NCBI GenBank assembly: GCA_018417955.1
Contig: JACTVC010000009.1
Span: 682,001-746,000 of the forward strand
Reading direction: 5' to 3'
DNA length: 64,000 nucleotides
DNA from: Laccaria trichodermophora
Lineage: Eukaryota; Basidiomycota; Agaricomycetes; Agaricales; Hydnangiaceae
In this document: in pieces, positions 10,760-22,285 of the stretch
Layout: every line of letters starts with the position of its first letter
Position numbering within the stretch: position 1 is the first letter of the stretch
Notes under the pieces: generated by a model
The model's input: only the letters and a program-made list of their open reading frames with translations
Databases searched by the model: none
What the model was told of the DNA's origin: nothing
Position numbers and translations under genes: made by a program

Positions 10760-12216
10760 TAAAGCCCGCTCTGCCGTCCTCTCCTTCTTTCATGCCCCAT
10801 CTGGATACACTGTTGTTTTCACCTCCAACGCAACAGCAGCGTTAAAGTTGGTGGGAGAATCGTATCCGTTTGCCAGTGACAGCAGCCTTGTGCTTGGTAC
10901 CGACTCACACAATAGCGTGAGTGAATGGATGCTGGCTTGTATGCGTGTTAATTTTACGCTAATGTAGGTTCATGGCATTCGGGAGTATGCGACATCCAAG
11001 GGAGCCCGGGTTTGTTACATTCCCGCCACTTCTGTTGGAGGATTCGAAGTTACAACTGCAGAGGTATTCGTCGTGTTTTTATGGCTGAAAAGGGCTATCC
11101 TCATAGCCATGGTCAGAAGATTCTTCTGCGAAACCGCCCCGAATCGCGTTACCTCGCCTCCAGTCTTTTTGTGCTAACTGCACAATCCAACATTACCAAT
11201 AGCAAAAATCCTCTTGCGATCGCCGAATATGCATCTCGTCTCGGGTACCATACTCTTCTGGACGCTGCCGCTCTCGTTCCTACATCAGTCTTTTCTCTCT
11301 CAGAACACCCTGTGGATGCTGTGGCTGTATCGTTTTATAAGATGTTCGGCTTTCCGACCGGTGTCGGGGCGCTGATTGTTAGAAGCGCATTTTTATCAAA
11401 ACTTAGAAGGCCCTGGTTTGCGGGTGGATCCGTTGATGTGGTACAGGTTCCTGGTAACATCGTTACCAGAGCACACGAACCTCACGAACAATTTGAGGTG
11501 AGTACCTCGCGGTCATATTGATTTTATGTCGCTGACAACCAGGTCATGAATAGGATGGTACTATAAACTACCTGACTCTTCCCGCGATAACAGACGGCTT
11601 GCGATTTCTCTCTGCCTATCTCCCATTTCTCCCTCTGCGTCTTTCCTCCCTTCTTCATTTTCTCATTTCCTCGCTCTCGCAAGTGTACCATGACACTACC
11701 GGTAAACCTGCTGTTCGCATCCTCTCACGAATGCCAACAACACGACTACGCTCGGTCGGTGAGCAAATGGACACGGGTTCGATTATTTCTTTGTTATTCT
11801 TAGGGGTACGTCCACCTTGATCGTATGTACCATCTCAATGATGACGGTTGACTGACCTGCGCATCCAGCCATGGGGAGAAATATTACCCAATTCTTTCAT
11901 TGAATACTCGGCTTCAGTGAAGAAGATTTCGTTACGGACAGGGTGTGTATGCAATCCTGGTGGCGCGGCCGCCATTTTGGGTATTGAAGAGGACATGCGG
12001 CAACTATACCCCGGCGTAACCCTGAAGGACTTTGAGCATATAGTGGGGCGAGAACTGGGGGTCGTCAGGATCAGTCTGGGGCTTGTGAGTAATTTCCAGG
12101 ACGTTTGGAAGGTGATACAGTTCGCAAAGTCTATGGCGTTCGAGAGCTCTCGCCAGGATCAATGGGATATCTGGCTTGAATCGGCCTGCCCGGAAATTAT
12201 AGGCCAGGCAATCTAA
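10185..12216 (+). CDS. Molybdenum-cofactor-sulfurase-like PLP enzyme (aminotransferase class V domain only)
   Basis: Spliced exons give a class V aminotransferase-fold protein of the MOCOS group. In order: LEHSGETFVDYMGGAL and NILGNTHSVNN (about 10550-10675), YTVVFTSNATAALKLVGES (from about 10800), LGTDSHNSVHGIREY across an intron at 10915-10969, SNITNSKNPLAIAEY, the likely PLP lysine in SFYKMFGFPTGVGAL (near 11340), and LRTGCVCNPGG (near 11935). In the last motif the first Cys is where family members carry the persulfide. The C terminus ends soon after, so the MOSC substrate domain of full MOCOS proteins is absent. The start at 10185 gives MGNAYS, which fits an N-myristoylation pattern. The first about 110 codons contain at least one intron (near 10455-10498) and are the least certain part. 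Known members move sulfur onto Mo cofactor; the substrate here is not shown by the sequence. Confidence 0.8.
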
Positions 12217-12345
12217 GTATGTAATTAGCCCTTCGATGGATATGTACAGTGATGAGTCTCAAGATATAAATGAGGCCCCCTTGGCCTGAACGCATGCAGT
12301 ATGGGTGGGTATACGATGGAGGCAGCCAAAAAAATGCCCTTGAAG

Positions 12346-15300
12346 TTACTCATCATCGTCATCTTCGCCCTCGTCATCTGATACCTCTAGGCCTGCATCT
12401 CTAAGCCTGTCCTTGTCCTGTTTCCGCTTACTGGTAACCTCATCCAACAAGACCAAAAGGTCCTCTTGTTCCTTTTCTGTGTCTTTACGCTTTTCTTCGG
12501 AGCTTTGAAGCGCTGAAGAGAGCGAGCTGATTTGAGTCTGAAGCTGAGAAACCTAGCAAGATATTAGTCGAGGAATAGTTTTGTAACAGTTGATATCATA
12601 CCTCGTTAAAACTTGTAGAGGCTGCCTCCTTCAACTTCTTCTTTAATTGCTCAATTTCTTCAGATTGTTGGCGTATCACATCCCGTAGAGAGGCTACAAG
12701 CATTGTGGACTCGGTGTTTTGCCCTTTATTCGCAGGACATCAGCCCAGAATGAAATATGATATGGGAAGAAGCTCGCCTGAAAAGGACAAAGACGACTGA
12801 TCAGGTTCAGTCGAAAATCCACGTTGGACAGAGTCTGACGCGGAGGTTGAGAATCACCGAGTACCATGAATCCAACTGAATCTTACAGAAATTTGATTTC
12901 CAGAAATCAACAAAAGCCCAGTCGAACCAAATCTCCGCTTCATCACGATTGTTGGAATTTGTGGTGGTTGACAAAGGCAGGGTAGGATATGGCAAAACGA
13001 TTGAGTCCGGACCAACCGCTTTGAATCGATCGTCTTCTCGGAAGCGTGACATTTGTCCGGTCAAATTAGCAACCCCTAACCGTCCCAGTATCGGGTATAT
13101 GGTGGCCCTATAATGACATGATTATGGTTTTCTTGATGTTGAGGGCATTTAACTTGCCTGGTAATCTCGCCTGGTTCACGGTTATATTCGTAGCACACAC
13201 CAAGAAGGAAAGCACAGAGACCCGGAACGATGACATCGACCTCCGACGTTTGATTAATTGCTTCCACGAGCTAAGAATGCAAACTCGTTTACAAAGCTAT
13301 CGATGCATATTTGGAAGACGACTCACGACTCCAAGTCCACCAGCATCCAAAAAGTCTCTCACTGCCTTTGGATCTTCCCAAAGCCATTGGACAAGAAGAC
13401 AAAGGTAGCCTGCAGCAAGTCTATCCCACTCCCTTGTCTCTATGTCCGAGGCATTAACCCTCGACCGAGCCAATAAAGAGAGCGATAAGTTCTCGCTGAG
13501 AATCTGAAGAAGAGATTGCGGCGGTTCATCATCTGGTTCTACATCCAGTGCATCTTGTGGTGCACCATCTGCGGGAACGAAGAAGTTCCCCGCTCCCGAT
13601 TGAGGAGCGGAAGGTACATGAATGGGTATCACTCTTCGGGCAGCAGCTTTCGCACGGGGAGAAGAGCGAAGAAGATGGGAGAAAAGAAGGGTGGCGAGAT
13701 GCGTCGAGATGATGTTCGCTGGATCTGGGGGGGATGCAGTATTGGGAGGCGTGATGAGTGAATGCAGGAGGGGCGTCATATGCGGTGTTGATGAGGAGCC
13801 TAATCACCTCACAATTAATGTAGGAGATGTGCGAAGAGAAGCAGAACTCGCCAGCAGCTTCAGACGGAAGCATGGCTTGTACTATTGCCTGCCTTACTTC
13901 CTCTTTCCGGACAAAATTCTGCAAAGTGTTTAGCCGACATATCCTCTAACGAGCATCAATGTACCTCATAGATTGTAGAAGCAGCAGTACGCAATTCAAG
14001 TCCAACTTTCGATCGGTTCGACCCGTCCAAACCATTATACTCTCCGTGAATTGCCAATTCTACAAGCGCGTCCAGTGCTGAAGCTGGCTCCAAACGGTCC
14101 CACTCTTCGCCATTGGTTTCAGGCACAGGCATATAGGGCGTCAGGGTAATTTCTGACAGTGGAAAGTTGATACTGGCGGGTAGGAGGCGAAGGGCCTACA
14201 TCGATGAGATAGCCATCAAACATCAGAGGGTTGAAGCGTACCTGCACTTTGAGAGGAGATGGGGCGTTGGAGGCTAGGGCGATCTCAATGAGGCATCTAG
14301 TGAATACAGAAGGTTCCTGGTCCTTATTTCTATGGGGATACACATGGAGTTGAGACGGTCTGACACTTACATGATTGCTTTTAGAGTTGACGAGCATCCC
14401 CATGATGCCAACAACAAGCGATGCATTTGCAAGTTTTTGGTCGTCCCAAAATTGCAAAGCGAACTCTTGAGGCGCGGGCTGATCCATTTGTAACTGGGGA
14501 GGAAAAAGAAGCAGGGAACACAAAACCGGTGGTAGCGGGGTTTCTCGGAAGTAACTCTACACAAAAATGTCAACGGTAGGACAACAAACGGTCATCCTAC
14601 GTCATTACCTGATTAGATGTGTTGAATCGAAGCAATCCGTCAACGCACACCAAGGCACCTTGCGCAACTACTCCACCATCCACGCCCCCCTCTTGGGTCA
14701 CGATATTGAAAAGTTTCTCAAATCCTCCTTCAAAGGTAAGCAACTTCTGGATGTCAGAGCTCTGAGAAACGAGTGCTTGAGTCATTGCGATGGCCTCTAT
14801 AAAGTGAATAAGTTAAAGTTGGAAAACTTCCAGAGACTCGCATGAAGGACTTGAGCACTTCTCGCGAGCGGTCATTCAAGGCTGCAGGTAGGAAGTGATA
14901 CTCACCAGTTCGAACAATTTCTCGGTTGTCTTCAAGAGCAGCAGTGATGCTGCCTGGTCCGGCAGGTGCAGTTAAGAAGTAACTCTGTACTGCCTGTCGC
15001 CTGTTCTGAAGTAGAGTTGAAATGTATTGAAGAGACGCAAATCGTGTGTAGAAATTTGATTCCCGCAGTAAAGAGAAGAGAACGTGTACTGTCTTTTCGT
15101 TCGCAAGAACAACATCGGTATGCTTGAAGCCAAGTGCTTTCCCTCCAGGCGTTGTGTCTTCAGTGTCACAAAGGATGTTCAAAGTCTCCAAAACTGCCTT
15201 TCCGATGTCCGCATCGACTTCAGCATCATTCGCCAGCACATCCAGAAGACCTTGAAGCGCGCTATTGCCAACGTCTTCCTTACAGTCGCGCGACAGCCCC

Positions 15301-15446
15301 TTGAGAGCCAGAACTGCTGCTCTCCTGTCTGCCAAGAGGGTTGCGGGCGACAACCTGTCACTCAATCTCCCTACGGTATCCGCAGCCGTTTGAGGGGCTC
15401 CAGTTGGACCTCGTAGAGCGACGTAGGTTTGGGAAAAGAATTCCAT
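12346..15446 (-). CDS. USO1: General vesicular transport factor p115/USO1
   Basis: The first exon (15446 to about 14910) encodes an N-terminal armadillo-type head: TVGRLSDRLSPATLLADRR, LKGLSRDCKEDVGNSAL and FYTRFASLQYISTLLQNRR match the p115/Uso1 pattern. The helical repeats continue through exons down to about 13000. The last exons (12720-12346) encode a short coiled coil (EEIEQLKKKLKEA, SQLQTQISSLSSALQS) and end in the acidic tail EVSDDEGEDDDDE before TAA at 12346-12348. p115/Uso1 tethers ER-derived COPII vesicles to the Golgi and works with Rab1/Ypt1 and SNAREs. The coiled-coil part is much shorter than in budding yeast. It is convergent with the sulfurase-like gene, whose stop is only 129 bases away. 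Confidence 0.9.
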
Positions 15447-15796
15447 GGAGTGGGGAAAAGGGTGAGCACTGAGGCCTGAGGCCTGAGGTAATGGATGGAT
15501 AGAAAGTCTCTAGCGATGTGTCCATAATTGTCTGTTTACCTTTGTTTATGTATTCACCGAGTCCATCCTCCAATTCAACATTACATTGGCAACACAATCA
15601 ACCCTTTTGAATCTGTTGCGGGGTGAGCATCGGGTGACTCATGGCAACCATACGAATATCACAGGAATTACTTTGTCGTCTGCCTCCTTGTTGCCACGTT
15701 CCTCAGGCTGTTTCCTTTATGTCTGGTGTTGTTCTTGAATTGTATCAATTCTTGTCCACGACTTATGCTTACCACCATGCCTGAACTGTGCCCCCG

Positions 15797-16638
15797 ATGG
15801 ATAGCCTTGCATCTGTCAAGTGCTCAAGTTACGAGATAGTGGAACCATCGCTTACTCGGAAACACATCTCATATTATACCCCTGACGGAAACGTCGTCAT
15901 CCAAGTAGGTTTTCTATCCATCCTCTTATGATTTTAGCCGCTAATGACAGTCACAGGTGCAAGATACGCTTTTTAAACTCGATCTGTCTGTTCTACATGC
16001 CAAATCCCCCGTTTTTCGCAGCATTGTACCCCCTGTCTATGCTGGCAAAACTCGCCTTCTTGGCTTCAACGATCAGCACCCTTTCCAATTACCTGAAGTT
16101 TCCGAGATAGATTTTACACGTCTTCTTTCCGTAATCTATCCCTTGTAAATGCCTTTGTCTTTCATCAACATGTCTTGTGTGTTTAAATCGTCTTCCTAGC
16201 GAGCTTGGTGTCCCAAAACCAACGACAGTGGATGAATGGCTTTCAGTACTCAGACTTTCCTCCAAGTACGAGATCGATGAGTCACGCCAGATAGCAACGT
16301 CGTATCTTTGTGATCTTCCTATTAACCCCATAAGAAGAATTGCAATCTGGGAGGAATATCATCTCAACCCAGACTTCCTGATCCCGTCCTATGTCCAACT
16401 TTGCCAGTTAGATGACCCACGCACGTTGGGCATGACAATGGCACTGGGACTGAAGAATTTTACGAAGCTCTCCGCCGCTCGAGAAGCATATCGGAAACGC
16501 TTGGGCTGCGTTTCGTGTGCGCGACACAATCACCACGACAGGCGAGCAATTGCAGAAAAATGTGTTACTGATGCCTTTGGCAAAAACGAGAGGGGGCGAG
16601 CAAAGACGAAGAAACCCCGCCAAGAGTTGAAGCTTTAG
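15797..16638 (+). CDS. BTB/POZ domain protein
   Basis: Three exons: 15797-15904, from 15957 to about 16144, and about 16199 to 16638. They start with MDSLASVKCSS and give the BTB core: VQDTLFKLDLSVLHAKSPVF, then LLSVIYPF. The C-terminal half has TVDEWLSVLRLSSKYEIDES and RRIAIWEEYHLNP, the usual order in the large Agaricomycete family of single-BTB proteins. BTB domains mediate dimerisation and can bind cullin-3 ligases; the partner here is unknown. The tail after FTKLSAAREAYRKRLGC is basic (RGRAKTKKPRQ). The last about 190 bases of the gene are repeated at 21081-21255 without the rest of the gene. Confidence 0.85.
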
Positions 16639-16898
16639 TTTTTTCTTCTTCTTCGTTGTCGTAATGTATGAGTTCTAAGTTACAAGGATCTGACTTCACC
16701 CTCGTCCCAGCTGTATGAGCAGCTCAAAGAAACCAGATAACCATGGGGCTCTCGAAGGCACGGGTTTTGGAACCAATTTCACTGACTGGTGGACCTATCT
16801 TCGGCTCTACGGCCAGCGCTCTACAGTTTTGACTAGACTGCGCTCGAACCACCGCATGACCGTTGGCTCTTTCTCCCGAACGCCAGTCATCCAAATCG
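16451..16898. repeat. Direct repeat flanking the Crinkler insert, left copy
   Basis: This block matches 21081-21523 in the same orientation. It holds the 3' end of the BTB gene, the short spacer and the 3' end of a minus-strand GEP4 gene. The BTB half belongs to an intact gene here, and the GEP4 half is a broken fragment; in the right copy the situation is reversed. Similarity fades before 16451 and ends at TCCAAATCG at 16898. Confidence 0.85.
16690..16898 (-). pseudogene. GEP4 3'-end fragment
   Basis: Read on the minus strand, this repeats the C terminus of the intact GEP4 gene at 21309-22285: MRWFERSLV is intact, then two stop codons follow where the intact gene encodes RPQIEPKE, and VPKPVPSRAPW resumes. 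A short deletion after the ERW codons changes the frame. No upstream GEP4 exons are present, so this is a non-coding remnant made by duplication. Confidence 0.85.
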
Positions 16899-17157
16899 TG
16901 AAATCGTAAACGTAGGGAGCACTTTAGCAACTTCGGCCTCATGGTTTACCCGTCACAATCTGCCTCTGACCACGCAAGCCTGAGACATGACAACTAAATC
17001 GATGGCAGAAACAGTTGGGGTGTGAAGAGAGTTCAGAATAACTGGGTGCCGCAGTGGTTTCAACAGCAGCTCGACAAATCTAGTTGAAATATCCACAGTT
17101 CTTGGACAGTGACTGATTCATATCCTTCCTTGTCTCATCCATCGCGCGAGCTGCAAA

Positions 17158-18338
17158 TTACCATATTCGGTCGTCCAGGTATTTTGAGCCAGACGATAAA
17201 GCCATCGCTAGTTCCTTGTCGTTGTCTGATGTCACTTCGCCCGAGACCAACAACACTTTTGCGACCAAGGATCGGGTTGATCTCCTTACCGCGAGCGGTA
17301 CGCATTCTGCCCACTTCTCCTTTGTCGTCGACATAATCCTTTTTTGCTCGAGAATGTGACCATTGTAAGCTAGCTTGAGCAGCAGCGGGACAATACGGGA
17401 AAGAGAAGTAGCGAGAGTACTGAGCTCCACACTGGATCTTTCAGTGCTTGCAACGCGTCATGTTCAGTCAGATTCTTGTACCTTAACGTAGGTTGAGCAC
17501 AAAAAGAAGAGACTGCAATGGAAAAAGCATTCCTCACCACGCTCCTCGACTTTCCCACCTCCAATTCAACCGCGCTAACCACGGATCCTTCTCCCCTCAT
17601 TGTCGCAATTTCTCTTCGCGTCCGTTGTTCAAGTTCAGACTTGATCAACCTCCTCTTCACACTCCTAATAAGCCCGTTCGGCACTTCCAATATGCTCCTC
17701 CCAAGCGCTGTTGACTGCAAGAAAGCTGGAGACCATAGTAATAATCCCTGAGAAGGTGCGAGCACCGGGATAGGAACGAGGGGAGGATGGTGCTGTGGAC
17801 TGTGAGCTGTGTGAACGTTGGTGATGCAGTAGTTTAGGTGGCAGCGAGAGGTGTTGTGACCGAGTCTGCCTCAAAGTCGAAGTCGGACATGGGCCTCAGC
17901 AGAAGGATGAAACAAAAGGAGCATAGGTTCGCCGTAATTTGGACCAGTTTATTGAGCACGCCAGCCTTGTCCTGTTCCAATTCAATATTGCAATGGAGTC
18001 TCGCCACGTCGATAAGTGAGAAGTCCAATTTTCGTCGTCATCGTTTTTGTCGCCGTTCCAATCCATCTTGAACTGATAAGACACCTGAAAGAATCCTCGA
18101 CATCTGTCAGCTTTTCTACCATTTCCGTATCTCCTCATTCCCTCGCCTGCGCGATGAGATCAACGATAGCCTTGACCGCTTCGACCCTTTCGACCTTTCG
18201 GTTTCCCTCTTCTTTTTCCACTTGTTCCACGCGGGACACTGGTGAGCGGATATCCCATTCACAACAACGCGACAAGGTGTCTATCCACCGAGTCCTATTC
18301 GCTTTCGACACGAGCGCGATTGGAAGAAACGTGTCCAA
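17158..18338 (-). CDS. Unrecognised multi-exon protein
   Basis: Several long minus-strand frames follow each other with plausible splice sites. 18338-18135 encodes SRCCEWDIRSPVSRVEQVEK and continues to VKAIVDLIAQARE. 18028-17834 encodes DVARLHCNIELEQDKAGV and a hydrophobic stretch. 17765-17370 and 17430-17158 encode SPAFLQSTALGRSILEVP, then ELSTLATSLSRIVPLLLKL and a final KYLDDRIW. I do not recognise the family. The hydrophobic stretches may be membrane-associated. The gene lies inside the stretch between the two direct repeats, so it may have arrived with the Crinkler gene. Start and exon joins are uncertain, and the frames could be a decayed gene. Confidence 0.35.
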
Positions 18339-18779
18339 AACAAAAGGGATACAATAGGCTGGCGAGAATTTGCCTAGCAGCCAAGAAACAATCTAAGCGT
18401 ACCACGCGTTGGAAGAGGTGGCCACGCCGTTGTGGCGATGACGGTGTATGGTTTTCGGTATGCCTTCTATGAGTACTCATCCTGTCATGGCTCATGGATT
18501 AGGGGATGCCGTCGCGGATATGAAAGGGAACAGGTTCGCTGAAACTGGCGCCGCCGTGCATGTAAGTAGCAGTATTTTGCCCAGCCTTTTTGGGCAAAGG
18601 TTCCAGTGTTGTGAAGGTGGTGGAGACCTGGGCGCGCACTGGTCGAGCGGATTTCTGGTGCTCTCACGTGCCTCAGCTCTTCTTCTTTTGCGATTAGGAG
18701 TTGATTAGGAGTGTGCTCAGACCATTCCGTTGCTAGACATGGCACCGCACACCACGTCGATTCAACACCCCCAAGGATT

Positions 18780-20720
18780 ATGTCCGAGTCCGACGAGATC
18801 AAGCTGTGGTGCTGGGTCCTGGGTGATCCATACGAACGAGTCTTTTCAGTGACCATCAAACGCAGTGCCAGTGTTAAAGATCTCAAGAAAGCCATTAAAG
18901 GGGAAAAGCAATCGTTCACAGGCGTCGATGCTGACTCCATAGACCTTTATAAGGTGGGCGAATGATAAACGCTGGCGCACAGACATTAACTTTTGGTAGT
19001 TACAACTGGATCTGGAGGATTTCAACGAAGATGCTCAAAGCATCGACCTTGCAAACGGCGAGAAATTGAAGCCGTTCGAGGAAGTCTCGTTTTACTGGGT
19101 GGAAGCGCCTAGCGAGGTCCTGAGCATTATATTACCACGTCCAGCCGGCAGTGAGTACTAATGACCCATGATGTCGACCCACTCGTTTATGACCCTATCC
19201 AGCAACCATCTCACCATCCTCGTCCCATAATTCAGATCTCTCGCTCAACTCGCCGCCGCCACCATGGTTGGTTGAAATCCATCGTGAACTGTGGGGAAAG
19301 CGTAACCTTCTTGGCAAAGTCTTTCGTACCGTAACGGTGAAGAAAGACCACTTCACCGAACTTGAATGTCGTCTGGACGCACTGCATCCCAAACGCAACT
19401 ATGATGAATATGTGTTCGTGGATGTTATTGCCGAGAAATCTGAATTCTTACGCGAGAAGAGCATTGGTCTTGACCCAGATCGAGACTTTGTTTGCGGTTT
19501 AGTTCCCCGACCAGTTTCAAGTCCCTGCCAGCCCTCATCTGATGACGACGTTGTTATGAACGACGACGCTGATAAGGTCACTGATGATAATCATCTTCCA
19601 AACGAAGCCACGGCGATTTTCCCCTATACCTTTCGGTATCTGGACCTGACTGTCCTCCAGTCCAAGCTTGAGACGCTTCGTGTGCCACGGTTGATATTCT
19701 ACCGAAACGAGTGGGACATAATGATAGACATTTTCAACAAGGGGGAACAGGGCATTAAGGGAAGCGCCGTCTTCTCGGGTCAGCCGGGTATTGGTGGGCA
19801 CCATTATTGGTATTTAACGGTCACTTCCAACCAACGAACTAGGGAAAACATGCATGTTGTATTCCATCCTCGTTCTTTGCATTATTCTCGCCAAACCAAC
19901 CGTGTTTCAGGACTTAGATGGCAATGTCTTCATCGTTGATGCTACTGTGCGCCCTTTGGACACACAGAAGGTATATAATGACGCCAACGATGTTCTTACA
20001 CTTGTTGATGCCGACGAAAACGTTTCCACACCTCGCACGGATATCTTTCATCATTGGCAATGTCGCATACTTGTCACTTCCCCGCCAAGAATGAAGGCCG
20101 ACCGAAGGTGGCTCACTCAAAGAGTTATGGTGGATGCGGTCTTCATGATGGATCCATGGTCGCGAGCCGAATTTGTTGTTGCATCGTTTGTGCATTCCGC
20201 TTGATCAATTTGCCTGCTTACGGTTTATAGGCTGTTCCTGCATAGCAAAAACATCACCCTCAAGCGACTTCAGGAAGCTTCCCGTATTTGCGGCAACATA
20301 CCTCGTACATCTCATCTAGCAGTGGTATCTGGTGTAGCTCTTTGCAATGCCAAAAGTGTGGTCAAGAGTGCGATTGTCCATACCCAAGCCTTGTTTGATG
20401 CTCTCATCGGCATGAAGCTGGGTGATGACTGTATCCATCGTGCATTCCAAATACGCCCGCTCGACAAGGATCGGTCGTGGGAGAACAGTTGCGTGGAGCC
20501 GATTTCGGACTGGGCTCTCTCGGAGATGATGGATGCCCTGGACGAACGAAGGCCAGGTGCTGCATATGAGTTCTACTGTCGCTTAAGAGGTTACAATGAT
20601 GGCAACTTTACACTCGCTTCAAAGTCATTTCAATATCGCCTCCACAAATGCTTGGAAATTTCTTCTAACCCTCTCCCACCCTTGAATGCAGTCAAAATCC
20701 TTCCCCTCCTTGAATTCTAA
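18780..20720 (+). CDS. Crinkler-type protein: ubiquitin-like header plus P-loop NTPase, no C-terminal nuclease seen
   Basis: The start at 18780 gives MSESDEIKLWCWVLGD, and SVTIKRSASVKDLKKAIK follows. This is the ubiquitin-like header seen in Crinkler (CRN/CR) proteins of oomycetes and fungi. An intron joins DLYK to LQLDLEDFNED (about 18953-19000). The middle has WLVEIHRELWGKRNLLGK. A P-loop GQPGIGKT is split by an intron near 19788-19841, and KPTVFQDLDGNVFIVDAT follows. The last exon (about 20232-20720) is helical and ends LPLLEF at TAA 20718-20720. Known relatives usually carry a nuclease-like or kinase-like effector domain after the NTPase; none is visible here. The same frame stays open for 39 codons after the stop, to about 20838. 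I infer a truncated family member. Function in free-living fungi is unsettled, with inter-strain or inter-organism conflict proposed. Confidence 0.8.
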
Positions 20721-21080
20721 GAGCTGATTGTAGGGAGTCCCAAATTTAAAACGGCAGACCTCCACCTACGACCCCTACGTAATCTGCAGAGCATCAAGAT
20801 ATCTTCGACCAACAACGATTCCTTCATGAATATCTTTTAACCCTTTTCGCTCTTGTTACTCGCCAAACCTTCGTACCCTTCATGTGTCGGTCTAGCGACA
20901 TCCCTTCATCATCTTTTCAGGAATTGCCATCCAGCCTGTTTCTCACTGAAGCTACACTCCTCATCTTCACCGCGTAATGTCCTTGACACTGCACAATTAC
21001 ACAACATCGGAGTCTGATCCAAACGGGGCGTATGTTGGTAAGGCAGAAAGCTCGCATCCAGACGAGATATGGGCGATATT

Positions 21081-21255
21081 GAAAGAATGTCACGAAACTT
21101 TTCACCGCTTGAGAGACATATTGGAAACGCTTTGGCTGCGTTTCGTATGCATAACACATTTCTCTTCAATTGCACGCTTGTCGTGATGAGTTCAACTGCC
21201 TTTGGCAAAACGAGAGGGGGCGAGCAAAGACGAAGAAATTATGTCAAGTTAAAAC
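21081..21255 (+). pseudogene. BTB gene 3'-end fragment
   Basis: This repeats the last exon end of the BTB gene at 15797-16638: GGAAACGCTTTGGCTGCGTT and TTTGGCAAAACGAGAGGGGG are shared with 16490-16600. It has substitutions, a 1-base loss in the poly-A of the AAAACGAGAG stretch and no upstream BTB exons. It is the left part of the right-hand direct repeat and is not expected to code. Confidence 0.8.
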
Positions 21256-21523
21256 TCTAGATTTTTCCTCTTTGTTGCCGTGATGTTCTAAGTTACAAGA
21301 TTATGACTTTACCCTCGTCTCAGCTGTGTGAGCAGATCAGAGAACCCAGAGAACCAAGGGGCTCTCGAAGGCACGGGTTTTGGAACCGATTTCACAAACT
21401 GATGCACTTCTTTCGGCTCTATTTGCGGTCGTCCCGACCAGCGCTCTACGGTGTGAACTAAACTGCGCTCGAACCAACGCATGACCATTGATTCTTTCTC
21501 CCAAACGCCAGTCGTCCAAATCG
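21081..21523. repeat. Direct repeat flanking the Crinkler insert, right copy
   Basis: Matches 16451-16898 in the same orientation. Here the BTB part is the orphan fragment and the GEP4 part belongs to the intact GEP4 gene. About 4.18 kb of non-repeated DNA, with the Crinkler-type gene, separates the two copies. Confidence 0.85.
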
Positions 21524-22285
21524 CCAACGGTCCCGCAGGATGGAAGTCGTTGATATGTGAAGTCTCCTTTTCTGTTGCGACGGTGCCGCTCTTCTCGAAT
21601 GCGCACGATAAAGTGGTTCCTAGTATTCCTTTGGAACTAGACTCGCAGCTTTTGCGCATGCGGTTCGCCATGACCACATCCGTAAATATCCTGTCGCCTA
21701 CGATAACCAGCTCCTCGTCCCTGATAGAGGATGAAACGGACGAAAAGTATGTTCGTATAGCTGAAATGCACGAGTAGGCAGGCTTGAATGTTTTGTGGTG
21801 AAGGACGGGAGCTTGGAGGTGGTAGGATACTGATTCCGCCTGGAACCAGAATTGAGAGCGAAATCAAACGTAAAAAAATGGAAACGCGCCTGTATTCCCC
21901 CTGCATCCAACCATGTTCCAGCCGAATTGCTCACTATGAGAACATGTCTGTCACCGAACGCTTCTCGGCACTCTTTCCATGCTTCCTAAGTCAAGTCAGT
22001 CAATGAACATACAATGTGACGGTAGCGGTATTACCGTAAGTTCAGGAACAAGAAAGTCTTTGTGCGGAAGGGTCTGCGATAGAACGTTGGCGTACAGACT
22101 TAGAATGTAGCATCCGGACTTACGAGGCAGTTGTCCTTGTCAAATACGATGCCTCGGTATCCCGCTCGCCTAAGTTTATGAAAATCAATATGCCGGATAT
22201 CTTTAACGGCGATACTGGGCAGAACAAGACGAGGGTATAGAACGAGTTGAAAGGGCACCAGCAACCCCGGAATATTCAATGGCAT
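21309..22285 (-). CDS. GEP4: Mitochondrial phosphatidylglycerophosphatase GEP4 (HAD family)
   Basis: The ATG at 22285 gives MPLNIPGLLVPFQLVLYP. The HAD signature follows in GYRGIVFDKDNCL, then TLPHKDFLVPEL, LIVSNSAGTWLDAGG, and the distal motif VIVGDRIFTDVVMANRMRK, ending with PLAIWTTGVWEKES and WFERSLVHTVERW. GEP4 removes phosphate from phosphatidylglycerophosphate at the mitochondrial inner membrane, a step in cardiolipin synthesis. The DKDN sequence with a Cys in place of the common final Thr is usual for this family. The join between GGIQ and the HLQAPVLHHK exon (near 21853-21903) has no good GT donor. Either a GC donor or a poor GTTTCC donor is needed. It is divergent from clathrin light chain with only 51 bases between start codons. 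Confidence 0.9.

Noticed and set aside
18448..18708. Plus-strand frame just before the Crinkler gene
   Set aside because: It has no recognisable protein features, and the Crinkler start at 18780 is clear without it.
16451..21523. The direct repeats as LTRs of a retrotransposon
   Set aside because: The repeats are made of host gene 3' ends, have no TG...CA ends, and no reverse transcriptase or integrase lies between them.
21853..21903. A second GC-AG intron, in GEP4
   Set aside because: The donor would be GCGCGT, a poor match, and a GTTTCC donor with a different acceptor keeps the same frame, so the evidence does not decide.
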